Assembly (NCBI GenBank): GCA_030427295.1
Contig: JAUHWS010000010.1
Span: 1-36,779, forward strand
Direction: 5' to 3'
Length of the DNA: 36,779 nt
From: a bacterium
GTDB taxonomy: Bacteria > Patescibacteriota > Gracilibacteria > UM-FILTER-43-11
Position 1 is the first letter of the stretch. Each line of letters begins with the position of its first letter. Positions 25,115 to 35,700 of the stretch are shown one piece after another. The notes below the pieces were generated by a model, which saw only the letters and a list, made by a program, of their open reading frames with translations, did no database searches and was not told where the DNA came from. Made by a program: the position numbers and the translations under genes.

Positions 25115-26023
25115 TTATGGAAGCATCTCTTGGCAACGTTTGGCTATTTTTAGATCCTGGATGGCTGCACACTGTTCTGCTGAATTTGTTGCTACGGCCA
25201 TGCGTAAAAAATAGTTGTCTTGTTTTGTCTCTAGCATGTCTAAGCATTCTTTGCTGAGCTCACTTGTGCTAATGGCTAAGCAATTTTCAGGATTTTTTTC
25301 TTGCAAGGCTAATTGCATTTTTAAGGTGTTTTGACAACGAGTTTTTTGCTCTGGGTTTAGGGTTTTACAGGGTGACTCAGCATTTTTATTGCTTTGAAGG
25401 GTTTGGATGTTCTGAATTCGTTTGCTACAATTTAATTTTAGATTTGAGTCTACGATTTGATCACACTCCTCCAGGGTTTTTGCTGCTTTGACCCCCTGTT
25501 TGTCTAGGCAGGTCTGTCGGCTCATTACGGATTCTATTTTTTGACAATCTTCTGCTGATGTGGCCTTGCTGATGAGGTTTTCCTCCACTTTTTTGAGACA
25601 TTGTATTTCTAAATTCTGATCCTGAATTTTTTGACAGATGCTTTCATCCTTCAAGCTTGTTGCGGACTGAATATAGGTTTTATCTGAGCAGAGTTGCTTG
25701 AGCGTTGTGTTTTGAATTTCATGGCATTCATGGCGGTTTTCCTCATTTTGGATGGATAAGTAAATGACTTCATCCATACAATTTTGTTTTTTTTCTACGT
25801 CTTTGATGGCCTCGCATTCATTCATTTTTTCACGCTTGGCTCCTATGTTTGTTTGGCTTTGCTCTTCTGAGCTAACTGTTTCTGGTGTTAGATTGTCTGA
25901 TTCACTTTCAGAGTTTACTTGAGGTTCGGAAGAGTTGGCGCTCCATAACAAAAAAATCCCAAGTCCCACAAAGGCGATCAAGAAGACGATCAGTACCCAT
26001 GTTTTTTTTGAGGCCTCCTTCAT
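25115..26023 (-). CDS. Membrane-anchored protein with eight tandem CX10-11C repeats
   Basis: N-terminal TM helix WVLIVFLIAFVGLGIFLLW; repeats CEAIKDVEKKQNC, CHEIQNTTLKQLC, CQKIQDQNLEIQC, CQKIESVMSRQTC, CDQIVDSNLKLNC, CKTLNPEQKTRC, CLAISTSELSKEC, CAAIQDLKIAKRC. Confidence 0.85.
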   Translation of the reverse strand: MKEASKKTWVLIVFLIAFVGLGIFLLWSANSSEPQVNSESESDNLTPETVSSEEQSQTNIGAKREKMNECEAIKDVEKKQNCMDEVIYLSIQNEENRHECHEIQNTTLKQLCSDKTYIQSATSLKDESICQKIQDQNLEIQCLKKVEENLISKATSAEDCQKIESVMSRQTCLDKQGVKAAKTLEECDQIVDSNLKLNCSKRIQNIQTLQSNKNAESPCKTLNPEQKTRCQNTLKMQLALQEKNPENCLAISTSELSKECLDMLETKQDNYFLRMAVATNSAEQCAAIQDLKIAKRCQEMLP

Positions 26024-26075
26024 TTCTATTTCTTTTTTTAGACCGTTTTAGTTTATCAAATTTGATTCTTGAATG

Positions 26076-26505
26076 CGAATGGTTTACGAATTGTCTCACG
26101 TATAGTTTACGAATAGTTCCGAATAGGCTGCGGATAGTGTACGAATGATTCCTATTTGGATTACGGATTATGGATTACGTAGTACGCGGTCTCATAAAAA
26201 TTAGACATTCGCTCATTAGACATCAGACATTAAGTATATACCCACCCTCTCTCCAACTATATACCCAAGTCTTAATTCATTCCAATTCACCTCAATATTC
26301 ACCAATTCATTCCAAACAGATTCTAAACTTGAATTTCTAATGTCTAAATGATTTAGAATTTGATTTATTTAAGCTGTTTTCGTTCCAAATAAGGTTTAAA
26401 AATTAGACATTCTGAATTGAGTTTTATTTAGAAGCTAGAACCTAAGAAATTAGAAATTGAGAAAAAGTATATACTCACCCTCACCGAAAGTATATACCTA
26501 CCTTT
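26076..26505. repeat. Dispersed intergenic element copy A (11-bp array, heptads, two 23-bp-offset GTATATAC pairs)
   Basis: Aligns along its length with 32177-32587; see findings. Confidence 0.85.
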
Positions 26506-26514
26506 TATTCAAAG

Positions 26515-26652
26515 AGCTGGGAGCTTGGAGTTTGTAGCTGGTGGCAAAATTTAGTGAATATAACTCTTTGATTAAACATAAATAAAAGACAGTTTAAGTT
26601 ATTCCAGATACCCACTAGTCTACCAGCTCCCAGCTAATAGCTAACAGCTCAC
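26515..26652. repeat. AGCTNNN heptad clusters
   Basis: 26515-26542 agctggg agcttgg agtttgt agctggt; 26625-26652 agctccc agctaat agctaac agctcac. Confidence 0.75.
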
Positions 26653-26654
26653 TA

Positions 26655-28415
26655 TTACCAAGCACCGCCTCCGCCCCCACCAAAACCACCTCCGCTAAAT
26701 CCACCACTGAAACCACTGCCTCCTGACCAGGCAGAGCTTCCTCCTGATGAGCGTGGGGCGCTGCGCATGATGGTGGATAGGTTTCGATCAAAGCGGTTTA
26801 AGCTGAGCCAAAAAATGCTCGGCCTGAAGCCTTTCATCATGGCTTCATCGTCACTTTCAAACCATTTAGGAGCTTTTTTATAGAGTCCATCAAAGACCTT
26901 ACACCATTGGTCGGCTATGCTCAGGGTCATGGCGTAGGGGAGGAGTTTCTCAAAGCGATTTTCTTTGGCGTGGAATTCAAGACGGTCTTTTTCGGCCGTT
27001 CGAATGTAGTCTTCTAAACCTAAAATGTGATAATAGGCCTCCACGCCTTTTTTAGTCTTGGCAGGCATGAAGCGTGCAAAAATAAGAACGATCAACCCGG
27101 AGCTGGCGATCCCGATGGGAACTGAAATGCTGGTTTCTAAAATAAAATAGGCCATTCCAAATAGGGGGGTGGCTAGTAAGATAATCCCTAAAATAAAGTA
27201 TCGGAGTCTTACTTTGTCTGGACGTTGAGGGAAGATTCCTTCATTGACCAGTTTTTTGTAGAGCATTTTTTTGATGCCCGGTAGCTTTTTGTAGAATTCA
27301 TATTTTAGATCCTCCATATCCTTTTTGTCTGAGCTTCCAAAAACCCCTTTTAGAATGGCCTTTTCGTGATCCTCGAGTTTTTCATCGGTTTCGAAGGCTT
27401 TGAGTTTGTGAAGGGTGTAATTTTTTTTATCTTTAAAGAGCTTCTTTTCGGTTTTTTCTTCAATTTTTAAATAACCTCGCACGGCCATGTCGATCAGTGT
27501 AGCTGTGATGTCTTGGATGTCCACTTTTTCATCTAAAATGGTGCCGACTTCGGTGGGCTTCATGCCTTCCGGGGCTTCGTACTGTGGAATGATGGTGCTT
27601 TTTTTGCTTCGAGGATTTCGTCCCCGGGTGGCCCACAAATACATTAAGATCAAGAAGGTGAATAAGGGAAGTAGGTAAGCCCAGTTGTCTGCTAAAAACC
27701 ATTTCACGACCTGACTGGTCGCTATAGGCTCAATGCTTCCTTTTGGTAGGCCGATGACTGTGGTTAATCCTTCTTGAGCCTTTAAGCTTTTTTTTGCTTG
27801 ATAAGTGACTTGGTTTTTCTCAATTTGAATGTCGCAGGCTTGCTCGGTGGAACCATAGGGTCCGGTGTAGCAAACCGCATCTACTTCGCTAGGGTCGATA
27901 TTTTGGGGATAATGAATGGTGCTTGAGGCGTTTTGAATGGGGACCTCCCATTCTGTTCCGGTAACATTCCAATATAGTTCGTCGTGGGTGTCTTGATAGC
28001 CAATGGCCCTGAGGACCTGGTAGTGTAACTTGAAGGTGAGGGGGTCTGAAAAGTATTGGTTTTGGTCTCCGGCTTTGATGACCAGATCGTCACCTTCTTT
28101 GCTGGTTTCGTACCACCAGGCTTGATCGTTTTCGTCTGTGACGGACAGAAGCTCCATCCTTAATTTGAATCGGTTTTGATTTCCATCGAAATAACGAATG
28201 GGTATGTTTCTAAAAATGCCATGGTGAGGCTCTTGGCTAAAATCCACCTCAATGGTTTCTGTGATGTCTAGCAGTCCATCGTCTTGAATGACAATGTCAC
28301 TATGAAATGTCGTTACCTCCCAGTTATTGTTGAAATATTGGGCTTGGGTGGGGGTAATTCCAAGAAAGCCAAAAAATAAAATCATCCCTCCGATGACGCG
28401 ATTTTTCCGAGACAT
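26655..28415 (-). CDS. DUF2207 family membrane protein
   Basis: HSDIVIQDDGLLDITETIEVDFSQEPHHGIFRNIPIRY, long middle, Gly-rich tail SGGSGFSGGFSGGGFGGGGGGAW. Confidence 0.9.
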   Translation of the reverse strand: MSRKNRVIGGMILFFGFLGITPTQAQYFNNNWEVTTFHSDIVIQDDGLLDITETIEVDFSQEPHHGIFRNIPIRYFDGNQNRFKLRMELLSVTDENDQAWWYETSKEGDDLVIKAGDQNQYFSDPLTFKLHYQVLRAIGYQDTHDELYWNVTGTEWEVPIQNASSTIHYPQNIDPSEVDAVCYTGPYGSTEQACDIQIEKNQVTYQAKKSLKAQEGLTTVIGLPKGSIEPIATSQVVKWFLADNWAYLLPLFTFLILMYLWATRGRNPRSKKSTIIPQYEAPEGMKPTEVGTILDEKVDIQDITATLIDMAVRGYLKIEEKTEKKLFKDKKNYTLHKLKAFETDEKLEDHEKAILKGVFGSSDKKDMEDLKYEFYKKLPGIKKMLYKKLVNEGIFPQRPDKVRLRYFILGIILLATPLFGMAYFILETSISVPIGIASSGLIVLIFARFMPAKTKKGVEAYYHILGLEDYIRTAEKDRLEFHAKENRFEKLLPYAMTLSIADQWCKVFDGLYKKAPKWFESDDEAMMKGFRPSIFWLSLNRFDRNLSTIMRSAPRSSGGSSAWSGGSGFSGGFSGGGFGGGGGGAW

Positions 28416-28418
28416 GGT

Positions 28419-29834
28419 TTAGAAGTTAGTGATGATCAGGCTGAATAATCCGATGCTTAAGAAAAGTAAAAAGGCACTACCGATGGCATTTTGTCTAAAG
28501 AGCCGCAATTTTAGTTTGATGGTCAGGTGCATCAGGATTAAAAAGATACTGATATTTAAAATGAGAGGATTGCTCAGGGTTCTGACCACTAAATCTTGAG
28601 GGAGGCCGATGTTTCGTTCGAGCGAAATACTGGCGATGAAAAAGTAGCTGAGATAGAAAAAGAGGAGCCATCCAATAAAACTGTTGAGTTCGGCAAAAAA
28701 TCCTGAAAAATCATGGGGTTCGGATTTGCCTTTTAATTTGCGTTGATCGGCTTTGATCTTTTGCTTTTTAGCTTGCCATGCTTCGTAGAGATCATCGAAT
28801 TCTTTTTTTCGCGCTCGTTTAAGAATGGGGTTCCGTTCTTTGAGGTAGCCAAAATAACGTTTGACTAGCGGTTGGAAAGGATGGGCTAGTAGCTCGTTGA
28901 GGTCTTCTGGTACTTCGTCTATCTTTTTTTGGCTCAGAGCTCGCTCTAGTTCGCTGGTGTCTTTGCTGAGTCTTCCCTGGACTTTGGATAGGATGCCTTT
29001 GACTTTTTTGAGTCCCGTTGATTGGCTTTGAGGATGTGAAAGGCTAAGGGTTCCCATTGTTTTTTGTACGAAGCCACTGGATTTCATTTTTTCGATGACT
29101 TGTTGGTAGCCTTGATTCTTTTCTTCACTCCCTTTTGCCTTGATTGTTTTATCTGGGTGTGAGACGAGATCATACAAATCGTTACATACTTTGGTGATAT
29201 GCTTGAGGTTGTTGCTGGCTCTAATTTGCTCCAAATTGTCTAATTTCTTTTGGATTTCTTGCAAGAAGATTTCTGAATATTGATTTTGATATTCTTCGAT
29301 GATTTTTTGAGTGTTTTGGATGAAGTGGTCTATTTCGTCGACAATTTCTTGAGCGATGGGGGTTTCTTCCTCCTCGAGTTCATTTTTGACCTGTGCTTCT
29401 GTTTTTACGGTTAGTCCAGGTGATTCTTGATCAAGGAGTTGATTCCATTTGTTGAATTGGGTGACAAAGGTTTGATTTTCGTTCTCTGATGGATGGAGGT
29501 TGGAAACTTGAAATTGAAATTCGGTCAGGAGCCTTTTGTAGGCTAAAAATGCTTCTTGGGCATCGATGGTTCCATTAACTTGTTTACCCTCTTTGTCTGT
29601 GGCTTCAAAATAATAGGTTTGAATCTCTTGCCTTTCATGAATCTGGTTTTTTTTGGACTCTTTTAGATTGACGGTACTTTGCTCTTTTTCCTCATTTTCT
29701 TTTGATTCGTTTAAAGCGATGATGGATAAATCCATCTTGTGGAGTTGTTTTCGGGCAGCTTCTAAATTTTTGGCATGTAGCTCACCCGTGAGTTTTTGAT
29801 TGTCTGGGCCCAGGGCCGTGTAGCTAAATTTCAT
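28419..29834 (-). CDS. Membrane protein with two GspF/PilC N-terminal-like minidomains and coiled coil
   Basis: FSYTALGPDNQKLTGELHAKNLEAARKQLHKMDLSIIAL and YYFEATDKEGKQVNGTIDAQEAFLAYKRLLTEFQFQVSNL; C-terminal TM helices, no recognisable T2SSF domain. Confidence 0.65.
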   Translation of the reverse strand: MKFSYTALGPDNQKLTGELHAKNLEAARKQLHKMDLSIIALNESKENEEKEQSTVNLKESKKNQIHERQEIQTYYFEATDKEGKQVNGTIDAQEAFLAYKRLLTEFQFQVSNLHPSENENQTFVTQFNKWNQLLDQESPGLTVKTEAQVKNELEEEETPIAQEIVDEIDHFIQNTQKIIEEYQNQYSEIFLQEIQKKLDNLEQIRASNNLKHITKVCNDLYDLVSHPDKTIKAKGSEEKNQGYQQVIEKMKSSGFVQKTMGTLSLSHPQSQSTGLKKVKGILSKVQGRLSKDTSELERALSQKKIDEVPEDLNELLAHPFQPLVKRYFGYLKERNPILKRARKKEFDDLYEAWQAKKQKIKADQRKLKGKSEPHDFSGFFAELNSFIGWLLFFYLSYFFIASISLERNIGLPQDLVVRTLSNPLILNISIFLILMHLTIKLKLRLFRQNAIGSAFLLFLSIGLFSLIITNF

Positions 29835-30123
29835 CTTTATTTTGTTGACTCATTTTACGCACTGTTTCACGCGTTGGGCGTTTGCTTTGATTTAGGAGTG
29901 GTGCGTGGCTCGTGTTCAGTGTTCAGTTGCTTATTTGAGTAAAACTAAAATTGTTTCTAGTCTACTCATTACTGACCACTGATCAATTTCTGAGGATCTT
30001 GCCATTCCATAAAACTAAGAGTAATGCGTATGGTGAGTTTGTTTAGATTAATTGTATCACAAGCTGCTTTTTAGGATCAATTTTTTAGTCAATATTTAAT
30101 TCATTTTGAGGTATGCTGAGTGT

Positions 30124-32130
30124 ATGACTTATGCTCAAATTGTGATCATTAAACGGCCAGGTGCTTTTGATGCTCCGCTGACTTATCGGATTCCTGAGGC
30201 GTTGAAGCCTACTTTAAGGGTGGGGCAGGGAGTAGTGGTGCCTCTTAAAGAGGGGGAAACTCGTGGTGTGGTGGTTGGATTTGAGAGAACTGTTGGCTCT
30301 GCCGATGAGAATAAAATTAAAGATGTGATTGAGTTGATTCCTGAACTTTGTATTGATCCTATTTATGTTCAATTAGCTCAAAAGATGGCGACGTATTATC
30401 ACTGTTCGATCTTGCGTTGTCTCAAGCTGATGTTGCCTCGGCATTTGTGGAGAGGGACGGGTAAGCGCCTTCTTAAAAAGTGGTCCTCTCGTGACCCTAT
30501 CGATTTGAGCTCAATTGATTTTCCCTTAAAACCTTTTAAGCATCAATTGACTCCTGTTCAAGTGGCTGCGTTAACGAAAATTCGAGCGTCTAAAAAACCT
30601 GTATTGCTTCATGGGGTGACGGGTTCGGGTAAAACCGAGCTTTATTTACGACTGATTTTAGAAGTTGTTCAAAAAGGGCAGCAGGCGATTTTATTGCTTC
30701 CCGAAATTGGCTTGACCCCTCAGATGATTGATTATTTTTCGTATTACTTTGGAGATTACATGGCGGTGTTTCATTCTAAGCTTTCTGATGGAGATCGCCT
30801 TGAAGCTTGGCTTCGCGTTCAGTCGGGTGAAGCCTGTTTGGTGATTGGCTCCCGTTCGGCGATTTTTGCCCCGATGCGGGATTTGGGACTTCTTATTTTG
30901 GATGAGGAACACGCCTGGACCTACAAGCAAGAATCTTCACCTTACTATCAAACCCATCACGTGGCTGAAATGCTCGTTTCCTTAGCAGATTGCCAATTGA
31001 TTTTTGGAACGGCGACACCCCGATTAGAAACTTTGCATCATGCGCAGTCAGGGCGCTATGGAAAGGTGGATTTGCCAGAGCGCGTGAATCAGACGGCTTT
31101 GCCAAACATTGAGGTGGTGGATTTGCGTGAAGAATTTAAGAAGAAAAACTACAGTATTTTTTCGTATGTCCTTTTCAACAAAATGAAGGAGGTGCTTGCC
31201 CGAGGAGAACAGGTGATTTTGTTTGTGAATCAACGTGGCGTGTCTCGAGCGGTGGTTTGCCGGGATTGTGGGGAGTCAATTACATGTCCTCATTGTCATG
31301 TGTCTTTAAAATGGCATGAGCCACATGGGGGGCATCCTGCTAAACTACTTTGTCATTATTGTTCCTTCGAAATGCTACCCGTTTTAACTTGTCCTTCTTG
31401 TGGCTCGCCTCACATTAAACAGACAGGGATTGGCACTCAGCGTGTGGAGCGAGAGGTTTTAAAGGTTTTTCCAGGTGTTCAGGTGATTCGGGCTGACAAA
31501 GATACCACGTCCAACAAGCAGGGGTTTCAACCCATTTATGAGGCCTTTAAAAAAGGGGATTATCAGGTGCTCGTCGGAACGCAGATGGTGGCGAAGGGGC
31601 TTGATTTTCCTCGGGTGAGTTTGATTGGGATCATTTTGGCTGACATTGGCTTGAATATTCCTGATTTCCGGAGTCATGAACGCTTGTTTCATTTGATCAC
31701 CCAAGTTTCCGGCCGAGCGGGTCGTGGCGAGCGAGTGGGGGAGGTGGTGCTACAAACCTATCAGCCGGACCATCATGCAATTCGCATGGCAGCGAATTAT
31801 GAATTTGAAGCCTTTGCGGAACAAGAATTGGTCTTTCGAAAGAAATTGCGTTATCCACCTTACCATCAGCTGATCAAGTTTACCGTTTTAGGACGTGATG
31901 TGGAAAAGCTTAGAACTCACCTGCAGGTGGAAAAAGAAGTGTTGGAGGATGTGTTTAAAACTCAAAAGCTCAATGCTTCTGTCACTTATGCTCCGGCCTT
32001 GATTCCTAAGATGGGCGAATTTTATTACTACCATGTGCTGGTGCGCAGTCCTAATCCTCGCATTATTTTTGATCACTGGCAGTTACCTGCTCATTGGCGC
32101 GTGGATGTGGATCCGATTCATACGGCTTAG
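30124..32130 (+). CDS. priA: Primosomal protein N' / replication restart helicase PriA
   Basis: LLHGVTGSGKTELY (Walker A), LGLLILDEEHAWTYKQE, Zn-binding CRDCGESITCPHCHVSL...CHYCSFEMLPVLTCPSCGS, GTQMVAKGLDFPRVSLIGI. ATG at 30124 favoured over the track TTG. Confidence 0.95.
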   Translation: MTYAQIVIIKRPGAFDAPLTYRIPEALKPTLRVGQGVVVPLKEGETRGVVVGFERTVGSADENKIKDVIELIPELCIDPIYVQLAQKMATYYHCSILRCLKLMLPRHLWRGTGKRLLKKWSSRDPIDLSSIDFPLKPFKHQLTPVQVAALTKIRASKKPVLLHGVTGSGKTELYLRLILEVVQKGQQAILLLPEIGLTPQMIDYFSYYFGDYMAVFHSKLSDGDRLEAWLRVQSGEACLVIGSRSAIFAPMRDLGLLILDEEHAWTYKQESSPYYQTHHVAEMLVSLADCQLIFGTATPRLETLHHAQSGRYGKVDLPERVNQTALPNIEVVDLREEFKKKNYSIFSYVLFNKMKEVLARGEQVILFVNQRGVSRAVVCRDCGESITCPHCHVSLKWHEPHGGHPAKLLCHYCSFEMLPVLTCPSCGSPHIKQTGIGTQRVEREVLKVFPGVQVIRADKDTTSNKQGFQPIYEAFKKGDYQVLVGTQMVAKGLDFPRVSLIGIILADIGLNIPDFRSHERLFHLITQVSGRAGRGERVGEVVLQTYQPDHHAIRMAANYEFEAFAEQELVFRKKLRYPPYHQLIKFTVLGRDVEKLRTHLQVEKEVLEDVFKTQKLNASVTYAPALIPKMGEFYYYHVLVRSPNPRIIFDHWQLPAHWRVDVDPIHTA

Positions 32131-32176
32131 CTTAATTGCTAATTACAAGTTACGAATTACGAGTTGTTTCACGGAT

Positions 32177-32587
32177 AGATTTACGAATTGTCTTACGTAT
32201 AGTTAACGAATTGTTTTCGAATGGGTTGAGGATAGCTTTTATTTAAGGATTACGTAGTACGTAGTACGCATGATCTCATAAAAATTAGACATTAGCCCAT
32301 TAGGCATCAGACATGAAGTATATACCCACTCTCTCCCTATCTATATACCCAAGTCTTAAATTTCCAATTCACACCAATACTCACCAATTCATTCCAAACA
32401 AATTCTAAACTTGAATTTCTAATGTCCAAATGATTCGTAATTTGTTTTATTTAAGCTGTTTAGAATCCGAATAAGGTTTAAAAATTAAACCTTCAGAATT
32501 CAGTTTTATTTAGAAACTAGAAACTAAGAAATTAGAAATTAAGAAGAAGTATATACCCATCCTCAACAAAAGTATATACCCATGTCT
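32177..32587. repeat. Dispersed intergenic element copy B
   Basis: Aligns along its length with 26076-26505. Confidence 0.85.
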
Positions 32588-32767
32588 TAATTCATTCTAA
32601 TACTCACCAATACTCAATGATACTTTTCAAACAAATCTTCCTCTTTTAGATTGTGAGATTTATCTTACAACTTTTTTCAACAGGCGTGGGGCGACTAGCA
32701 AGTAGCCAAATATCCTATTTAAAAAGGCTAAACACTAAACGCTGACCGCTAAATACTTAAAGATAAA

Positions 32768-35700
32768 TTATCCTTGCTCAGCCTTTTTGGCATTCGCGGC
32801 GATGCGGCCTAGCATTTTGTTGTAATCTTCGGTGCTCATATGGGCGACCATGTAGTTGGTGATGGTGTCAATTTTACCAAAAATTTGGTCGACACTTTCC
32901 AAATCGCTCATGTCGTTCATTTGCCTCATGAGTCCGGGATGCTTCTGTCTTAAGTATCCTTTAATTCTTTTGGCGAGGTCTGTTTTTGCTTGCTTGGAAG
33001 CTACCTGTTTTCCTCGGATCATCCCAAAGAACTCAGGGTCGATCATGTCTAGGAAGTTGTTGAGGATTTTTCGATGCCCGTTGACGGTCATTGTTCCATA
33101 GCGTCCGATTCCTGCTTCTCCGGGTTTCCAGTTTTCAAGGTCATCGCTCCCACGAGCGTAGGTATCCACGGTTCCATCCACCCCACGGTAGGCGGTTCCG
33201 TCTAGAATCCCGTTGGTCATGGCGATACGAGCAGCCATGTTGGCGAATGTGCCACGCGTAGCGTACATGGGGTTGATGGCATTTTCTTCCAGCATTTGCA
33301 CTTCCCCCACGATGTGGTTGGCGATGGCAGGGAACTTGGTTTCGGTTTGGCTGGCCCGCCCTGAGTAAAATTGACGCGTGGTTTCGGCCGTTCCTCCGAT
33401 CAAAATGGTTCGACAGAAGTCCGGGTCCCAACTACGCCCATTGACCGATTTTTGCACACGATCGTTGATCCTAAAGTCATTGGGAATGGTTGTGATGAAC
33501 CAGTTCTTGAATTCACGTCCTCCATGTTTACTTAAATTTCCTGCTTCATAGTCTTTTTTAAAGTGGGTTTCACAAAGACGTCTAAAGTCTTCTTGGTTGT
33601 AGTTTAGATTTTCAAACCATTGTACGGGAGGATAGGTGTTGGCATGGGCTCCCAGGGCAATCCCACGATCTGGAGGAAGGAGTCCACGCGCCATCCCACA
33701 CATCAGATGGAAGATGAGGTTTTCCCCGTAGGATTTCCCTTGCACCATTCCAAATTCGAGGATGGATTCGTATTCGTGTGGGTCTACTAGGTTAGGATCT
33801 CCGTTAACATATTGATCTAGAAGCTCGTCTAGCCTGGCAGTCAGTTGGGTTGAAGTTTTTTTATTTAAATTTTCGTATTCTTTCTTTTTACTTTCGTAAG
33901 ACGAATCTGCTTTTCGGTCTAGGTCGGGGAATTCATCTAAGTCGAAGATGGTTCCCATCGCTTTCATCATTTTTTTACGCAGTTGTGTGGGATCCCGAAG
34001 GAGTTTTTGGTCTCCCAACGGGAAATAGGCGGCGCCTTGCATGCGGTTTAAAATGCGCCACAAGTCTTGGTTACGCCAATCCAAACGCCCCTTTTCGGCA
34101 AGGGTTCGGATTAGAGCTTTGAATTGATCTTTGTTGGGGAACATTTGTTTGGAGATGCTCTCCAAAATTTGAAGGAGTTCCCAAGGTGGAATTTCCTTAT
34201 AGTTTTCCATCCATTGGTTGACTTCTTCGGATTCTGACTTTTCTTTTCGAGCACGTGAGTCATAACCAAAACCGGTCCCTTTAAAGAAGGTCATGCCTAG
34301 TTCGGCAGAGTTGGCAGCGTTGCGGCGTTTGAAGCGGCGATCCCAGTATTCTTTAAAGTCGACGCCCATTTGCACAAAATCGGCGATGGAGTAGAAGGCG
34401 GTTCCATCCCACAGTTTGGACATGAAGCCCATTTTTTTGTTTTGTTCTTTGCTGGAAATATCACTGAGGTTTTCGTCTAATTTATCTAGCTGGTCGCTTA
34501 CTTTACCGATCCGTTTATCAATCGTGTCCTGTAGATTGAGATTATCGTCTAAATTGTGTCGATTGAGTAAGGCGGTGTTCTTGTTGTATTTGCCCATGGC
34601 ATCAAGTAGTGGCCTTGCCCCTTTTATTCCCCTGAGATGCTTGGATTTTCGAATTTCTTCGATTCTATGGTCCAAATCTCTGATTTTGAGTTGATTTTTG
34701 TTGAAACTGGCTTGCTCGGAATTGATGGGTTTGACGCCATCACCTTCGAGTTTGCTAAAATCGATGGCTTCTTCCCCAGCTTCGGTGAATCCTTTTGGCA
34801 CACCTCCTTTATCCCCAAAAATTTGGGCGATTTCCTCTGAATCATCAAATGTTTTTGCTTTTTTATTCAGATCTCCCATGCGGTTTTGCACGGCTTGTTT
34901 GACGTGTAGGTCGTGCAGCAAATTGTTGAAAATATGAATGGGATTTAGTTTACCATCTTCAACATCTTCTTTTTCGATTCGTTCTTGCCCCCATTCTTTT
35001 TGCATGGCGAAGATTTCGCTGAGAATATGGTCTTCATCTTTCCATTCATAGCTTCCTTCGGGATCCTTTTGTCTTGTGTAACGAGCCATCTCCCGGAAGG
35101 CTTTGGCAACTTTTTTCCAGTCGCCTGGAAACTCTTTTTGATAAGCTTTTTTGGCTTCTTCTTTGATGGTTGTTAGTTCACCGGCTTTATTTAGGGTGGT
35201 TCCGCCATTTTCAAAAACGACATGGAGGAGTTCGTGAATCACTTGTTTTCTAAGTCGTTCGCTGTTTTCAGCTCCTTCTTCGATGAAGATGTACCATTCT
35301 TCTCCTCGTTTGAAGAAGACCATGTTTCCGTTGGTATAGTCCTTATACTGTTTGAATTCTGCTTTAGAAAGAACTTTAGCTTTAAAATTTGGGTTCCCGG
35401 CGATTTTTTTGCCGTCTTCACTGATGACTTCTTGGTCAGAAAGATCTTCAAGTCCGATGGTTTCCCTTAAAACGGCCAGGGTTGATTTTTTTCCAGTTTC
35501 TAGAGCTCGGATGGCTTCGTTCGCCTTTTTGACGGCTTTATAATTGGGATTTTCAACCAGCTGAATGAATTTATCTATGTCTTTCAGTGGCATCCGATTG
35601 CTGAAATGACTGACGGTTTCTGATAAATCTTTTAACTCTGAAGCGGTTAGTTTTTTATCGCCATTTATTTTTTCGTCTAGGGCATCGATTGTTTTTCTCA

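Noticed and set aside
30691-31704. Several minus-strand ORFs opposite priA
   Set aside because: Antisense shadow ORFs inside a well-supported helicase gene.
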